Shown piece by piece: positions 1 through 9,589 of a stretch of DNA of 31,419 nt (positions within the stretch are counted from its first letter, which is position 1; each line of letters opens with the position of its first letter). The notes below the pieces were generated by a model, which was given only the letters and a program-made list of their open reading frames with translations, was not told the origin of the DNA and did no database searches. The translations under genes and the position numbers were made by a program. The stretch comes from Chara braunii (lineage: Eukaryota > Streptophyta > Charophyceae > Charales > Characeae): NCBI GenBank assembly GCA_003427395.1, contig BFEA01000359.1, forward strand, positions 855,330-886,748. Direction: 5' to 3'.

Positions 1-359
1 CAAAGCCCTGCTCGGCGCGAGAAAACTTTTGTTAGCTTTCACTAGTTCTAGAAGAAAAACTTATTGGATTACATTTTTAAATTCTTTTTTCTTTTAATTT
101 AAACAAAATTACAAAGAAATTCAATTTCCCGTTGATTTTTTTCCACCTTTTCTATCTGTNGGAGCTCGCCGTTTGTCCAAACGAAGTCCGTTTTCCCTGA
201 CTAGGGTCTCAAAATGTCGGGAAAAATACAGGGACCAACTTTGGTCTCACGGGGTTCCCCTAATTTCGCTGATTTTTCTGACCATTTCAATAAAACGAAA
301 ATTAAAAATTTTAGAAATTTTTAATAAAAAAATACAAAAAATTTCATATCTCACTTTTT

Positions 360-666
360 AGCCGTTCGAATTTCTCAAAAAATATCTCAAAACGTTCGCC
401 TCGACGAGAGGACAAACTCTGCTCCCGGTGCGCCTCGCACCAAAGAGCGCGGATCAGGAGATATCGAGGAAAAACCAATTAGAATTTTTAACTCATGATT
501 TTTAGAATTTTTAATTAGAAAAATTAAAAAATATATATATATTTTTTTTTAGCCGTTAAAAATTTTTAAAAAAAGTCTCAAAACGTTCGCCTCGACGAAA
601 GGGCAAACTTTGCTCCAGGCGCGGCTCGCACGAAAGCACGCGGATCAGGAGATATTTCAAAAAAAC
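360..666. repeat. Pair of ~116-bp direct repeats in AT-rich DNA
   Basis: Two copies, 360-475 and 551-666, begin with AGCCGTT and share CTCAAAACGTTCGCCTCGAC and GCGGATCAGGAGATAT; the period is 191 bp. Copy 1 contains a hairpin GGTGCG-cct-CGCACC. The surrounding 1-720 is otherwise AT-rich, and I see no gene in it. A weaker third relative may lie around 165-230. Confidence 0.8.
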
Positions 667-738
667 TAAATAAAATTATTATAAAAAATAAAACTACTCA
701 AGAAAACAAGCTAATTAGTGTTTGACTAATCAGCCCGT

Positions 739-779
739 GCACCCCCGTTGGTTGAGGAAGGCCGCGGCCTTGGGGGTGC
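739..779. other. Nested palindrome in a GC-rich patch
   Basis: Arms GCACCCCC (739-746) and GGGGGTGC (772-779) enclose a perfect 14-bp palindrome AAGGCCGCGGCCTT (758-771). The patch 720-920 is sharply more GC-rich than its flanks. No coding frame is recognisable. Function is unknown. Confidence 0.6.
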
Positions 780-1020
780 TGCTCCCCTCCCCGGCAACGA
801 CGCCAAAGTTGTGAGGAAACCCGGGGAGGGGTCACCTACGTTTCGCAGAAGCCAAGGGCAACGACGCCTGTCACTCGCCGCGCCCGCTTCCGAGGTCCTC
901 GGCGACCCGTAGGGAATGAGGTTAGAGTGTATAGTTACTTTCCCTGCCTTTATCTTGTTAATTTTGGTAATCTCACAAGTTCACACCACGCTGAGTTCAG
1001 ACTGTCAAATGTCCGTTCAG

Positions 1021-1320
1021 GAAATTCGCCGAGTCAGCAAGTTTGATTGGTCTACTGATCAGATCAGCAAGCTCGTCCCACAACAAGTTTGAATAGTTTA
1101 CTAACAGTTCTGCCAGTTCACAAACTAGGCGGCCCGAATTGCCAAGAAACAGATCTACAAGTTTGCCCACCAACAAATAAAAATAGTCATTTAACAGTCT
1201 GGCATATCCGCCCAACAGCAAGTCAGAATAGTCAACTTCAGATCTGTGAGTTCATTCACTAGGAGGTCCGAATAATCAAGCAACAGCTCGGCGGGCTCGC
1301 ACACCGGAGGAATTTTGCAG
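1021..1320. repeat. Degenerate 45-bp minisatellite, in frame on the minus strand
   Basis: Successive units end in CAG: 1021-1062, 1063-1107, 1108-1152, 1153-1197, 1198-1241, 1242-1286, then a short unit to 1320. Five are 44-45 bp. Because 45 is a multiple of three, the minus strand reads as a 15-residue amphipathic repeat of the type LLVNYSNLLWDELAD, LLLDYSDLLVNELTD, LLNDYFYLLVGKLVD. The 44-bp unit shifts the frame, so no single long frame survives. It is either a decayed coding repeat or a minisatellite whose period happens to be 45. Confidence 0.75.
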
Positions 1321-2680
1321 TCACCAAGAGAAGGAGTAATAATACTAATTTTAATGTCGAGGAACATACCCGTCACTCTTCTCTCCTTCCCCTCTCTCTC
1401 ACACACTTACACACACACATACACAAAGAAGCAGAGATATAGTCACACTCACTCGAACAGACTCCCCTTGCACAGAGAAACAAGCTTGGTGTAAAAGCAC
1501 GTCCAGTGAGCAGTGAGCACGCGTCCTGTCAATAGCCATCAGGTCTCTGGATCGTCAATCGATAGTGGGCAATCGAATGTATTTGACGCGCTCTCTGGGG
1601 TGGTACCCTCTGGCGCGCATGTGATCGNTCATCATACGGGTGAAACGAGAACGAACTTGCAGGTAGTTCATAGAAAGATANGCAGCAGTTTTCTTTGTCT
1701 GTTGGAACTTTTGTCTGTTGGGTCACTCACTGCGCGCACGTTCCAAGGTAGATAGCTGTGATAAATCTGGTCTTTGCGAATAAATGCCCGTTNGTTACCT
1801 TCTCTATACAAAGGGTCCCGCCATGTATCTGATTAGATAATTGTTCCCATTCGATGATCAGATCCGCATGATCAGGTCAATTAGCTCTTTTGGGTCGCTG
1901 TGGCCTCGCTCTCTCTCACGCACGCTATCCCTCGTCTGCACTATCCCTCTTCCTTCAAATACAACGCATGATGTTGTCTGGGGGGGGTACAGTCAACAGC
2001 GGGGGTTCCAACTTAACAGGGGTTCGCTGGCTTGAAAATGTGAAAAAGAACGTGCGGACTCTCTCTCTCCCGTTTCCCTGCATAGCTCGGATGACTCTAC
2101 CACCTTTTTCCCTGCTCCGTGTGTTCAAGTCTGGATGTACCTGATCATTAGGTCCAGTAGGATGGGATTTTAATAAAATTAATAATAATATATATTTTTC
2201 CTCCAGCTAGCCAGCGCTGTCCCCACTAGTCTATCACCCGCTGGTTTGCTGGCTCTCTTCCTCACATTTGCCTGTTCTCTGATTCGAGTGCACACCCTCA
2301 CACACACACACAGTCTCTCACTCCCGCCGTGCAGTCCCCTTCTCTCTCACTCTCCCTCTCACACGCGAGTAACCGCCTGAGTGTCGACGCGTCTCCCCCG
2401 TGCTTGCAATGCTCCGCAACAGTTGTGCGTCGGGTACGCCTGGCATGCCATCCACCAGTCCTCTCCCCTCATCCCCCGTGCAACAGTCTGCGCATCGATG
2501 TTTCCATCCTGAGCCCGGTATCGCGGGTACGCCTTGCACACCGTCCCCCTTTCTCCTCTGTCNGGCCCTATATTCATTCAGCATCTGCTTGTACAGCNNA
2601 GANCATCGGCACCTGGTACGTGAGCACCGCCCTCGAGCCAACAGATGGGTGTCGTAGTACCAAGGCCCTTAAGGCCTAGG
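1321..2680. other. Unassigned stretch with CT/CA-rich tracts and N bases
   Basis: There are short pyrimidine and (CA)n tracts (about 1380-1430 and 2295-2315). A loose internal duplication occurs around 2430-2560, where CGGGTACGCCT occurs once and CGGGTACGCCTTGCAC once. Several N bases interrupt the reading frames. The open frames here are short, low in complexity and not recognisable as proteins, so I call no gene. Confidence 0.5.
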
Positions 2681-2689
2681 CACGTCACA

Positions 2690-3500
2690 GTCGGGCCAGT
2701 TCTCAGTTAATCCGCTGGTCAATTGCGCCTGAATGTCTCTCCCCACTGCAGTAGCCGATTCCGCTGGTTCCGGGGCCGGACTCAAACAATCATTGAGAAA
2801 TAGGGACCACGGACCTGCTGCCACATAGGGGCGAGCAACATGCCGTACTATCCCGAACCTGAATAGCCTGCACCGCACTGGTACCGAGTCTGACCGAACC
2901 TGAAGAGCAGAGGTGGGCTGCTGTATCACGCCATCTCAGGACCGTGCAGCCAAGATGTTGAAGTTCCAACCCTGTCATAAACTGTTGTAGTGGCCGCGGC
3001 CAGGTAATAAATCACCGCAGTGTCCCAAACCTGAGTATAAGTCACGCTAACGGCACCGAAGCTGAAACGAGGTATCACGGTAGGAGCGAGTCCAAAATAA
3101 ACTGATGTTGAAGCCGAAGCAACTGTCGTACCGGTTCCGGCCCTGGAAATAAATTACTACAGTGCCCGCAATATGTCTCGGTAATGGCCTCAATCCTGAA
3201 ACAAACTGCCGTGGTAGCGCCGAACGTGAAATAAGTACCCGTGATGGCGCCGATTCGGGAATAACTGTTGTCAAGGTCCCGTACTTGAAATAAGCCTCCG
3301 TAGTGCTGCCGAGCGTGAAAATGCTATCGTGGGATGTGCCAAACCGACGCCGACCTTGAAATATGGCGGCGCAGCGGTTCCGGACCNTGGCTGGCTCCAA
3401 ACCTGAAATAAACTGTCGTAGGGGTTCTGGTCCTGAACATAGATCACCGCTGCGTCCCCAGGGTCGCCGTGCCCATACCGAACTAGAAACACGCCGGACT
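2690..3500. repeat. Degenerate ~30-bp minisatellite
   Basis: The motif CTGAAATAAACT (variants CTGAAACAAACT, GTGAAATAAGTA, TTGAAATAAGCC, CTGAACATAGAT) recurs at close to 30-bp spacing, for example at about 3032, 3063, 3093, 3197, 3227, 3257, 3286, 3316, 3404 and 3434. Outside 3030-3440 the units are more decayed. On the minus strand the 30-bp period yields a weak 10-residue repeat over an open frame at 3047-3598. That frame has no domain I recognise and contains an N, so I treat it as a by-product of the repeat. Confidence 0.7.
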
Positions 3501-3599
3501 CCGTAGGATGCAGCCACTCCATAACAGTGTAGAATCTCTTTGAACCCCCTTACTCGTACCAAGCCACATCCCATACTCTCTACCCAAGGTAGCACCACC

Positions 3600-4440
3600 C
3601 CAGGTGGTCCATGCGACTCCCGCTCTCAGAACACCCCAACTGTGGCAACGTTAGTATTCAGGCAACAGGGAAAGTGACGCAGGATTCCTCGACCATCAGC
3701 AGAAGTGAAAACTGTTAGAATCCGGGGAAAATGATCAATCAAGGGTCAGTGCTGACAGCGGGTATTCAAGGCGAAACAAGGCCAATCTCTCAATAGTCGT
3801 GGGTTCCCGCCCCTTTCATCGTTTTTTTTTATCATTCTTCCTTCTCCTTAATTCTATTGTCGGAAATAGCAAATCAACCGTAAATTCCCCAAAATTAAAT
3901 TCCGAGAAAGTTTAAATAAATGGCCGAATTTCTTTTGTTTCTTTCCTCTTTTTCCATGTTTAATCTTTTTTTATGTTTTTAATTTCTCTGCCGGGAACAC
4001 AAAATAACAAGGATATTCCCCCTAGAATCAAATGCCGCAAAAAATAAAGAAATTAAGGGATATTATATTTTTCATTCCTCCACTTCTGGCCTTGATCCCT
4101 TTTCCCCATCTTTAATTGTGGTACTAGTATGGGCAAAAATTTGAGGCTTCATTTCGGCCCCGGTTGCGCCTAGTGCGGCCACTCATCTCGTCGTCTTTGA
4201 GGGTTGCTCGTAAAGTTAAGCACGCCCAAAATCAGGGGTGCCTTGAGCTCCCATAATTTTTGCTGCCTGGTCAACCCGGAGCACCGTCAAAACACGGACT
4301 TCTCTTTGAGCCTAAGACCCAAAACCCCAGATTTCAGGTGGCGCACTGCTTGTGGCCGCCTGACAGCGTATTGCAGCACTCAAGCTTCCCTGAGCAAGTC
4401 GTCAATTAGGTACCGTCATGTCGTCAACTAGTCTTCTTCT
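3600..4440. other. AT-rich spacer without recognisable gene
   Basis: Sequence 3800-4100 is AT-rich with T-runs. Around 4160-4255 there is a faint resemblance to 5S rRNA (AAGTTAAGCACGCC near 4213), too weak to annotate. I see no coding region. Confidence 0.5.
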
Positions 4441-5200
4441 CCAACGCAATTAGCCACTCGAGGTTAGTCCCCTCCTGTCTCTCTCTTCCCCGAGAGTCAT
4501 CCGTAACCGTGTCACTTTCTCTTTTCTTTCTGGGTCTACCCTACGTAAAGTTACACACACGTGTCGTCGCCTGCCTCTCTTTTCCCGAGTCCAACACATA
4601 AAGACTCCCGCATTTCGCCTGCTCACTAGACCAGCATTGGCGTCTGCCTAGATGTCGCACTGCATTGGCGACCTTCTCTCTTGTCATTAGCCTTCCTCTC
4701 CTTTGAGACTCTCCCGCGCAGGCTGACCTATGTGGCACTTCTCCCCGTTCCACTCGTCATAACCTTTGAGCGACTCTCCTTCACTCACACACATCGCTTG
4801 GCACAGTCACCCTTCTGGTTAGTCTCTCCACTCCGGGCCTTCTTCTCTCCCCAGTCACGCGTCCCGCTCATATGCGCCAAGGAAGAAAAGTAAATATCAG
4901 ATGTTGAGCATTCTCACGTGATCTGTGCGCGACATGATCGAATAGCTGGCCAACCATTTTTGGGGCACATCAGAGCTCCTTGGAAGCTCTCTACGACGAT
5001 CCCCTCAGGAAGCTATCCCCCACTGGTTATCTTGACAGCACGCAGAAATGCCAAAACGCGCAGGGCCCTCAGTCACCCGCGAGACGCCAGTCGTTGACCA
5101 CTCTCTCGCTCCTCAGACCACGCCACCTGTCGCGCGTGTGCTCGTGTAACTCTCTTTTCTTGTCCCTCGGACTAGCACATGTTGACCCTCTCCGGACGCT
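4440..5200. other. Pyrimidine-rich low-complexity region
   Basis: The plus strand is dominated by CTCTCTT/CTTCTCC-type stretches with loosely repeated phrases such as CTCTCTTTTCCCGAGTC and CACTTCTCCCCG. Open frames in it are serine/leucine/proline-rich on one strand and arginine-rich on the other, as composition predicts. No gene is called. Confidence 0.5.
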
Positions 5201-5206
5201 GCCTTC

Positions 5207-5842
5207 TCACACGAGTCCTTTCCCCCTGTTTTGCTTCTCACTCGTCCCGCGGCCTCTGGGCATCAGCTGTCGAGAGCTGACCTCAGGTCCCTCTTCAACC
5301 GGCCTCACGGCCCGGTGATGCCTCTGGATCTCGCCTGGTCTATTCCAGGACCTGACATCTGTCTCCCAATCTCCCGATTCGCTCATTTCACTCTCACCGC
5401 CTGAGTCCCTGTCCACGTGGGCCTGTTCCAGGTCCGCTGTGTCCATTGAGGTCTCAGTCTCATGATACGAGACCGTTACCTGCAACCTTGCAGTCACTCC
5501 GTCCCTCCTGCAGCGCCTCTCCGCACGGTCTTTTGCCTCCGTTATTGCATCCTGCAGTTTTCCGTTCGTCTGCATCTCCACTTCTTTTGCCCCTTCCACG
5601 TTCATCTTCATCTTCACTTCATCTCCCCCATCGTAGTTTAGCATGACTGTGATCCAGGGCCCTTCCCCAGACATGGGTCTCCACCGGGCCTGGTGGTACC
5701 AGTATCCAGGTCTATACCCATGCAACGCCATAGCTAGGCTCAGTCCGATAAACAGCGCACCGGCCCCGCCTACTAACCCGAATGACCAGTACCTACTACT
5801 GGGTACACGGACAGGGTCTTCAGATGGGCTTACACGTCCACC
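5207..5842 (-). CDS. Unassigned open frame with one predicted membrane segment (partial)
   Basis: The minus strand is open from 5842 down to a TGA at 5207-5209 (212 codons). The only early ATG is at 5729-5731, but the 37 codons upstream of it are also open and encode a hydrophobic stretch (FGLVGGAGALFIGLSLAMAL), preceded by a charged, polar segment. After the membrane segment come an aromatic stretch (GYRPGYWYHQARWRP), a mixed-charge region of about 90 residues that looks like folded protein, and a Glu/Asp/Arg-rich tail of about 80 residues. No ATG precedes the membrane segment, so if the frame is real it probably begins by splicing into an exon near 5830. I do not recognise the family. Composition differs from the shadow frames nearby, which is why I list it. 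It could also be chance or a transposon-derived fragment. Confidence 0.35.
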   Translation of the reverse strand, partial: GGRVSPSEDPVRVPSSRYWSFGLVGGAGALFIGLSLAMALHGYRPGYWYHQARWRPMSGEGPWITVMLNYDGGDEVKMKMNVEGAKEVEMQTNGKLQDAITEAKDRAERRCRRDGVTARLQVTVSYHETETSMDTADLEQAHVDRDSGGESEMSESGDWETDVRSWNRPGEIQRHHRAVRPVEEGPEVSSRQLMPRGRGTSEKQNRGKGLV

Positions 5843-6370
5843 TCACCACTCCGTTCCCCCCTTCATCGACTAGGCCGCAATCACATAGCGAGACCGTCTG
5901 AGCTCTCACCGTATGAGACAGTCCTCCCTTCTTTATTGGATCGCTGTCTATTGCATTCCCAAACTCAACATAGATAGCCCCGATATTTTCTTGTCGATCT
6001 GTGTTCTTGCTTCGACCAAACTTTTCCTTTTTTTTTCTTTTTTTTTTTAATTACGTGAAACAAAAATTGAAATGAGAATGAGAATAAAATCAAAATAAAA
6101 TAAGCGAAACAGCGCGGAAGGAAATTAAGAACAAGAGACATAATCGTCAACGGTCATATCACTAGCTCCCTCTTGGGCTCGGATGTGACCTGCAGACTCA
6201 ACGTGGAGGTCCCATAACGGGTTACTAGTGGATGCCCACCCTTCTTTAAAACCTGCAGCCTAACTTATGACTATCGGGTACCCGTGTCCGATGGCAAGGA
6301 GGGGGCTTATCACCCTCCATAGGCGGGTGATAGGCTCCCTACCAATGCGGCCGTGGGTCGCCCCTCTTTT
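5843..6370. other. Spacer with T-rich tract, no gene seen
   Basis: Contains a T-rich tract (about 6027-6050) followed by an AT-rich stretch. From 6150 the sequence resembles the beginning of the diverged direct repeats downstream. I see no supported gene. Confidence 0.4.
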
Positions 6371-6379
6371 GAGGTCCTG

Positions 6380-7080
6380 CAATGCGGCACTCAGTCGAAC
6401 AAGCTCAGAGCAAATAGTATACGAGGAGTTGGCCCACTTAGGCCGCACAAAATAGCTCAAGCCATAATTTCCAACCGTTGGCTTTCCTGTGAAGTGACAG
6501 GCTAAGGGCAAACTGAATCGGACGATCGAGAGGAAGAAAACTAAGTAACAATAGAGAAAAGGAAAAGATGGCGTTTCAAAATTCTGCTGCGCCGCAGCCT
6601 CGCCCGAACAGCGATACGAGCCCACACACAAATCTAAAACCCGACTTCCAATCTTTTCCCTTCCTTTTCCCCCTTTTCTTATTTTTCTCCCTTCAGTCCT
6701 CTCTGTATCTGCCCCCTTAACCTGGCCACCGGGGTCTCACCGCGAGGTTCGGACGAATAGGTCTGGTACAGGCGATATACAAGGGGTCAGTAATACCCAG
6801 GCCATAAAACCGCAGTTATAGTCCGAAAACCCGAATCGGCGGCCCTTTCCCTACGAAGTGACAGATCGACAGGCGGAAAACTGAAAATAGGAATTTTAAG
6901 TAATAATCACAATAAAATAATAGCAATAATGATGACGACATTTCAAATTTGGAAAGGAAACCATAGCATCACAGCGACCTGAGGCCACCAGATTTTCCCA
7001 CACAAAAGAAAACGAGTTTAAGTTTGACACTTTTTCTTTTTGTCTTTTTCTCTTTTCCTTTCCCCGACAGCGACTTCTAC
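6380..7080. repeat. Diverged direct repeat pair, period ~370-420 bp
   Basis: Copy 1 (about 6380-6690) and copy 2 (about 6750-7080) share a common order: a GAGGTTC/GAGGTCC phrase, a GCCATAA phrase, GAAGTGACAG (6492 and 6855), an AAGTAA..AATAA tract, CGTTTCAAAAT versus CATTTCAAATT, CCCACACA, then a T/C-rich end. Identity is low but the order and phrases agree. No coding content is recognisable. Confidence 0.55.
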
Positions 7081-7510
7081 CCCCTTGCACCTAACCCATA
7101 ACTTGGCAACAGGGCACTCGGCGCGCAGCAGAAAAGACTGCGCCAACCCTTTCGCCTTTGCGTCCCAGGGCAGACCCGGCGGCTACCACGACCACAGGCC
7201 GGTTGGGCTCTGCTGTACAGCAGGGCGCCGAGCCTGCGTGGACAATGGAAAGCCCTGTGATGCACCTTTTGTTGAGGCAAGCACCAAACAGGGTCATCCA
7301 CGTCATGGTACCGCCCAGGTACCAGGGAATTTTTAATTTCGGAACATACCCCTAGGCCCCACATAGGTCACGACACCGAGATAAAGGGCGACATCAGGCA
7401 GGGACCTGGTACACAGAGGAGGGCCGGGACTTCGTGCCCTCCGACAACGCATATGTCATGCTCAAGCATTCCAATCAACAAAAAAATCATTTAGTCCTAG
7501 TTTCATCAGA
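7081..7510. other. Spacer, mixed composition, no gene seen
   Basis: Overlapping short open frames exist on both strands of 7040-7364, none with recognisable domains. I call nothing. Confidence 0.35.
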
Positions 7511-7529
7511 ACTAAAAATTTGGTCGGCA

Positions 7530-7765
7530 ATCCTGTTGGCTCTACAATCATCAACAAGAAAAAAAAGATCGCGCGCACCTCAAATCTGCGCGCCCACACA
7601 CTCCCTACTTTAGTCAACCATTCAATCAACGTAAGTAACAAAAACAACCGCAACTAGCGTGGCGTACTCAAACTTTCAAGTTAAACCAACTTATTTTCTG
7701 TCACTTACAAAAACCAAGGCGGATACCCTTGTAAGGGTATCCGCACCGACCGCCACCAAATGCTA
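7530..7765 (+). repeat. Dispersed palindrome-bearing repeat, copy A
   Basis: Shares an ordered set of blocks with 18303-18540: a GTCGGC..GTTGGC hairpin, an A-run, GCGCGC-acctcaaatct-GCGCGC (copy B GCGCG..GCGCGC), CCCACACAC, a TAGTCAA phrase, a CTGTCACTTACAAAAA-like phrase, then the palindrome at 7719-7744 with 12-bp perfect arms GCGGATACCCTT / AAGGGTATCCGC around a 2-bp centre. No ORF. It is likely a small non-autonomous mobile repeat; its class is not determined. Confidence 0.75.
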
Positions 7766-8180
7766 CCGCTGTTGTCCAGAAGTATTGTCGTAAAAGAAAC
7801 ATTCCGCCACGCAATTCTGGCAACACCTCCCCTCAAAACATGGACGGCACACTAAAAATTTACGAAGCACGACCACCAAATCACCACATGGATGATACTT
7901 CTTCTCACGCCAAAAAGAATCCGGCACTGAGACCATCACCTCTCCACACTCACACGAAAGGTGACGTCGACGTCGTGTGGTAAACCCGACAGCATCCCCT
8001 TAAAAAAAACAAAAAATTGTCGTCGAGTCAAAATTTTGATAGTGTAACCCCACTGAAAAATGTTACAATTATTGCACCGTCAGATGGGTAGCATCTTCCC
8101 ATTCACGCACAAAAAGTCTAACGCTGCGCGGTGAATCCGACAACATATCCCCAACCCGTGTCATTCGTTGTACAATCTAA
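7766..8180. other. AC-rich spacer, no gene seen
   Basis: A/C-rich sequence, possibly a continuation of the upstream repeat family (AAAAATTGTCGTCGAGTC near 8015). No coding frame is supported. Confidence 0.4.
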
Positions 8181-8219
8181 CCTTTGACGAAGTCTACCAG
8201 CCTAGCATCATCACAGGGG

Positions 8220-8400
8220 TGGGGCAGTGAGCTCCCAACCTCTGGCTATGGCTGCCCTTCCCCCACTCTCCACTCCTGCAGGCTTCCATCTCCTCCAACA
8301 GAGTCTCCCCTCATCCTGCAGGCCTTTAACTCTCCACCGACAGCCTCTCCCCTCCAAGCAATACTTCCTCCAGCTGCTCGAATGAATAAAACAGCTAGGG
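8220..8400. repeat. Short degenerate tandem repeat, ~40-bp unit
   Basis: CTGCAGGC at 8276 and 8316 starts units 40 bp apart, each followed by TCTCC, CAACAGAG/CGACAGCC and TCTCCCCTC. The unit is repeated two to three times with decay at the edges. The plus frame over it is proline/serine-rich and not protein-like. Confidence 0.45.
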
Positions 8401-8519
8401 GAAGAGCTGCCTTTATGTGTTCGACGGTTTTCTCTAGGCCTCAGACTCATCTTGAGCCCTTGATCTTGATCCAGGCCAGGAACAGTCGACCCCTTTGAGC
8501 TCATTGTCCCCTCTCTCTG

Positions 8520-8542
8520 TTTTTTTTTTTTTTTTTTTTTTT
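8520..8542. repeat. Poly(T) tract
   Basis: 23 consecutive T. A second T-tract lies at about 8753-8769 and a 23-base A-tract at 8977-8999. They could be tails of retroposed copies, but no adjoining retroposon body is recognisable. Confidence 0.9.
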
Positions 8543-8770
8543 ACCCAACACTTTCTCCAGTGCACGTTCATCGAAAGAGTGACTAAACTCAACAACTTTT
8601 CAAATGGCCATTCAGATACAGACCTAGTCTCAGTGTTCACACTCAGCCCAACTAGCCTGAATGCGGGGCGTGTCCGAGGACACATTCGTGGTTGTTTCTC
8701 CTTTCTTTCCCCTTCCTCTCTCTTCTCTATTTTTTTTCTTTTGTCTTTTTAACTTTTTTTTTTTTTTTTC

Positions 8771-9250
8771 GGGGCAACTCGTCGTTCAAAAACGAACGAG
8801 CACCCATCCTTCCTCCAAGTCATTTCGCAGAGCTAAATTAGAGTCTAGCTCAACAGGGTTTTCTCCCCCCTGCCCCTTGCCTGTACCTAGCACAGGATGG
8901 GCGCCAAATTCGGGGGCGTGGGCTAGCTGCTGTTCGTTTTAAAAAATGAATGGGCGTAGTCGAAACAAAGGGAGTCAAAAAAAAAAAAAAAAAAAAAAAT
9001 GATTGCTCATCGAACGCCTGCTACTCACCTTAGGGACTTTAAGTTTTTGTCACTTTCGATGCCTGCCACCTGCAACCCGTTTTTCAAAAATGAACGAGCA
9101 TTTATGCAAGTCGTATTTATAAAGAGGAAGTGGGGGGGAAGAATCACTGTGGTGGTGTACATTTTCATGTTCTAGGGGTAGATTCATTGTTTTTTTTTCT
9201 CATCCTGTCGATGGAGTACCATCAGGTCAGCCGCAGCTGAAGACTTACCT

Positions 9251-9336
<86 letters not shown>

Positions 9337-9500
9337 ACCCCCGGCCCCCCCCCCCCAAACATACACACACACACATCCGTAGTGTATAGTTTCATGTCCT
9401 AGCAATAAATTCATTCAATTTTGCTTTTCCTATCGATGAAAATAGCACTTACAGCCCGTTCGTCAAAACGAACGAGCGTTTGTCCTGCTCGTAAAACAAG
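8771..9500. repeat. Tandem degenerate repeat with CGTTCG hairpin, four units
   Basis: The phrase CCCGTTCGTCAAAACGAACG and its variants, each a small hairpin, occurs at about 8779-8802, 8930-8955 (decayed), 9077-9100 and 9456-9478. Following and preceding text is also shared, e.g. GTGTACATTTTCATGTTCTA (9157) versus GTGTATAGTTTCATGTCCTA (9382). Spacing is about 150 bp, expanded to about 377 bp where the long (CT)n sits. Confidence 0.65.
9253..9356. repeat. (CT)n microsatellite followed by C-tract
   Basis: About 84 bases of CT repeats (9253-9336) followed by a C-rich tract to 9356. The left flank AGACTTACCTGTT matches AGACTTATCTGTT left of the (CT)n at 22933, which is also followed by a C-tract. 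Confidence 0.95.
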
Positions 9501-9589
9501 AAGAGAGAAATCTATGACAAAAAAATCTAAGGGAAAAACAAAAATCTAAAACAAATCTAAGGAAAAAAAAAAACTTACATTAATTGAAC

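Noticed and set aside
4160-4260. Possible 5S rRNA relic
   Set aside because: Only short stretches (ATCTCGTC, AAGTTAAGCACGCC) resemble 5S. The box C region and the terminal stem are not recognisable.
9184-9414. Minus-strand frame made of Arg-Glu repeats
   Set aside because: It is a direct translation of (CT)n; the same applies to the Ser-Leu frames over (GA)n at 15335-15694 and the Arg-Glu frame near 22741-22980.
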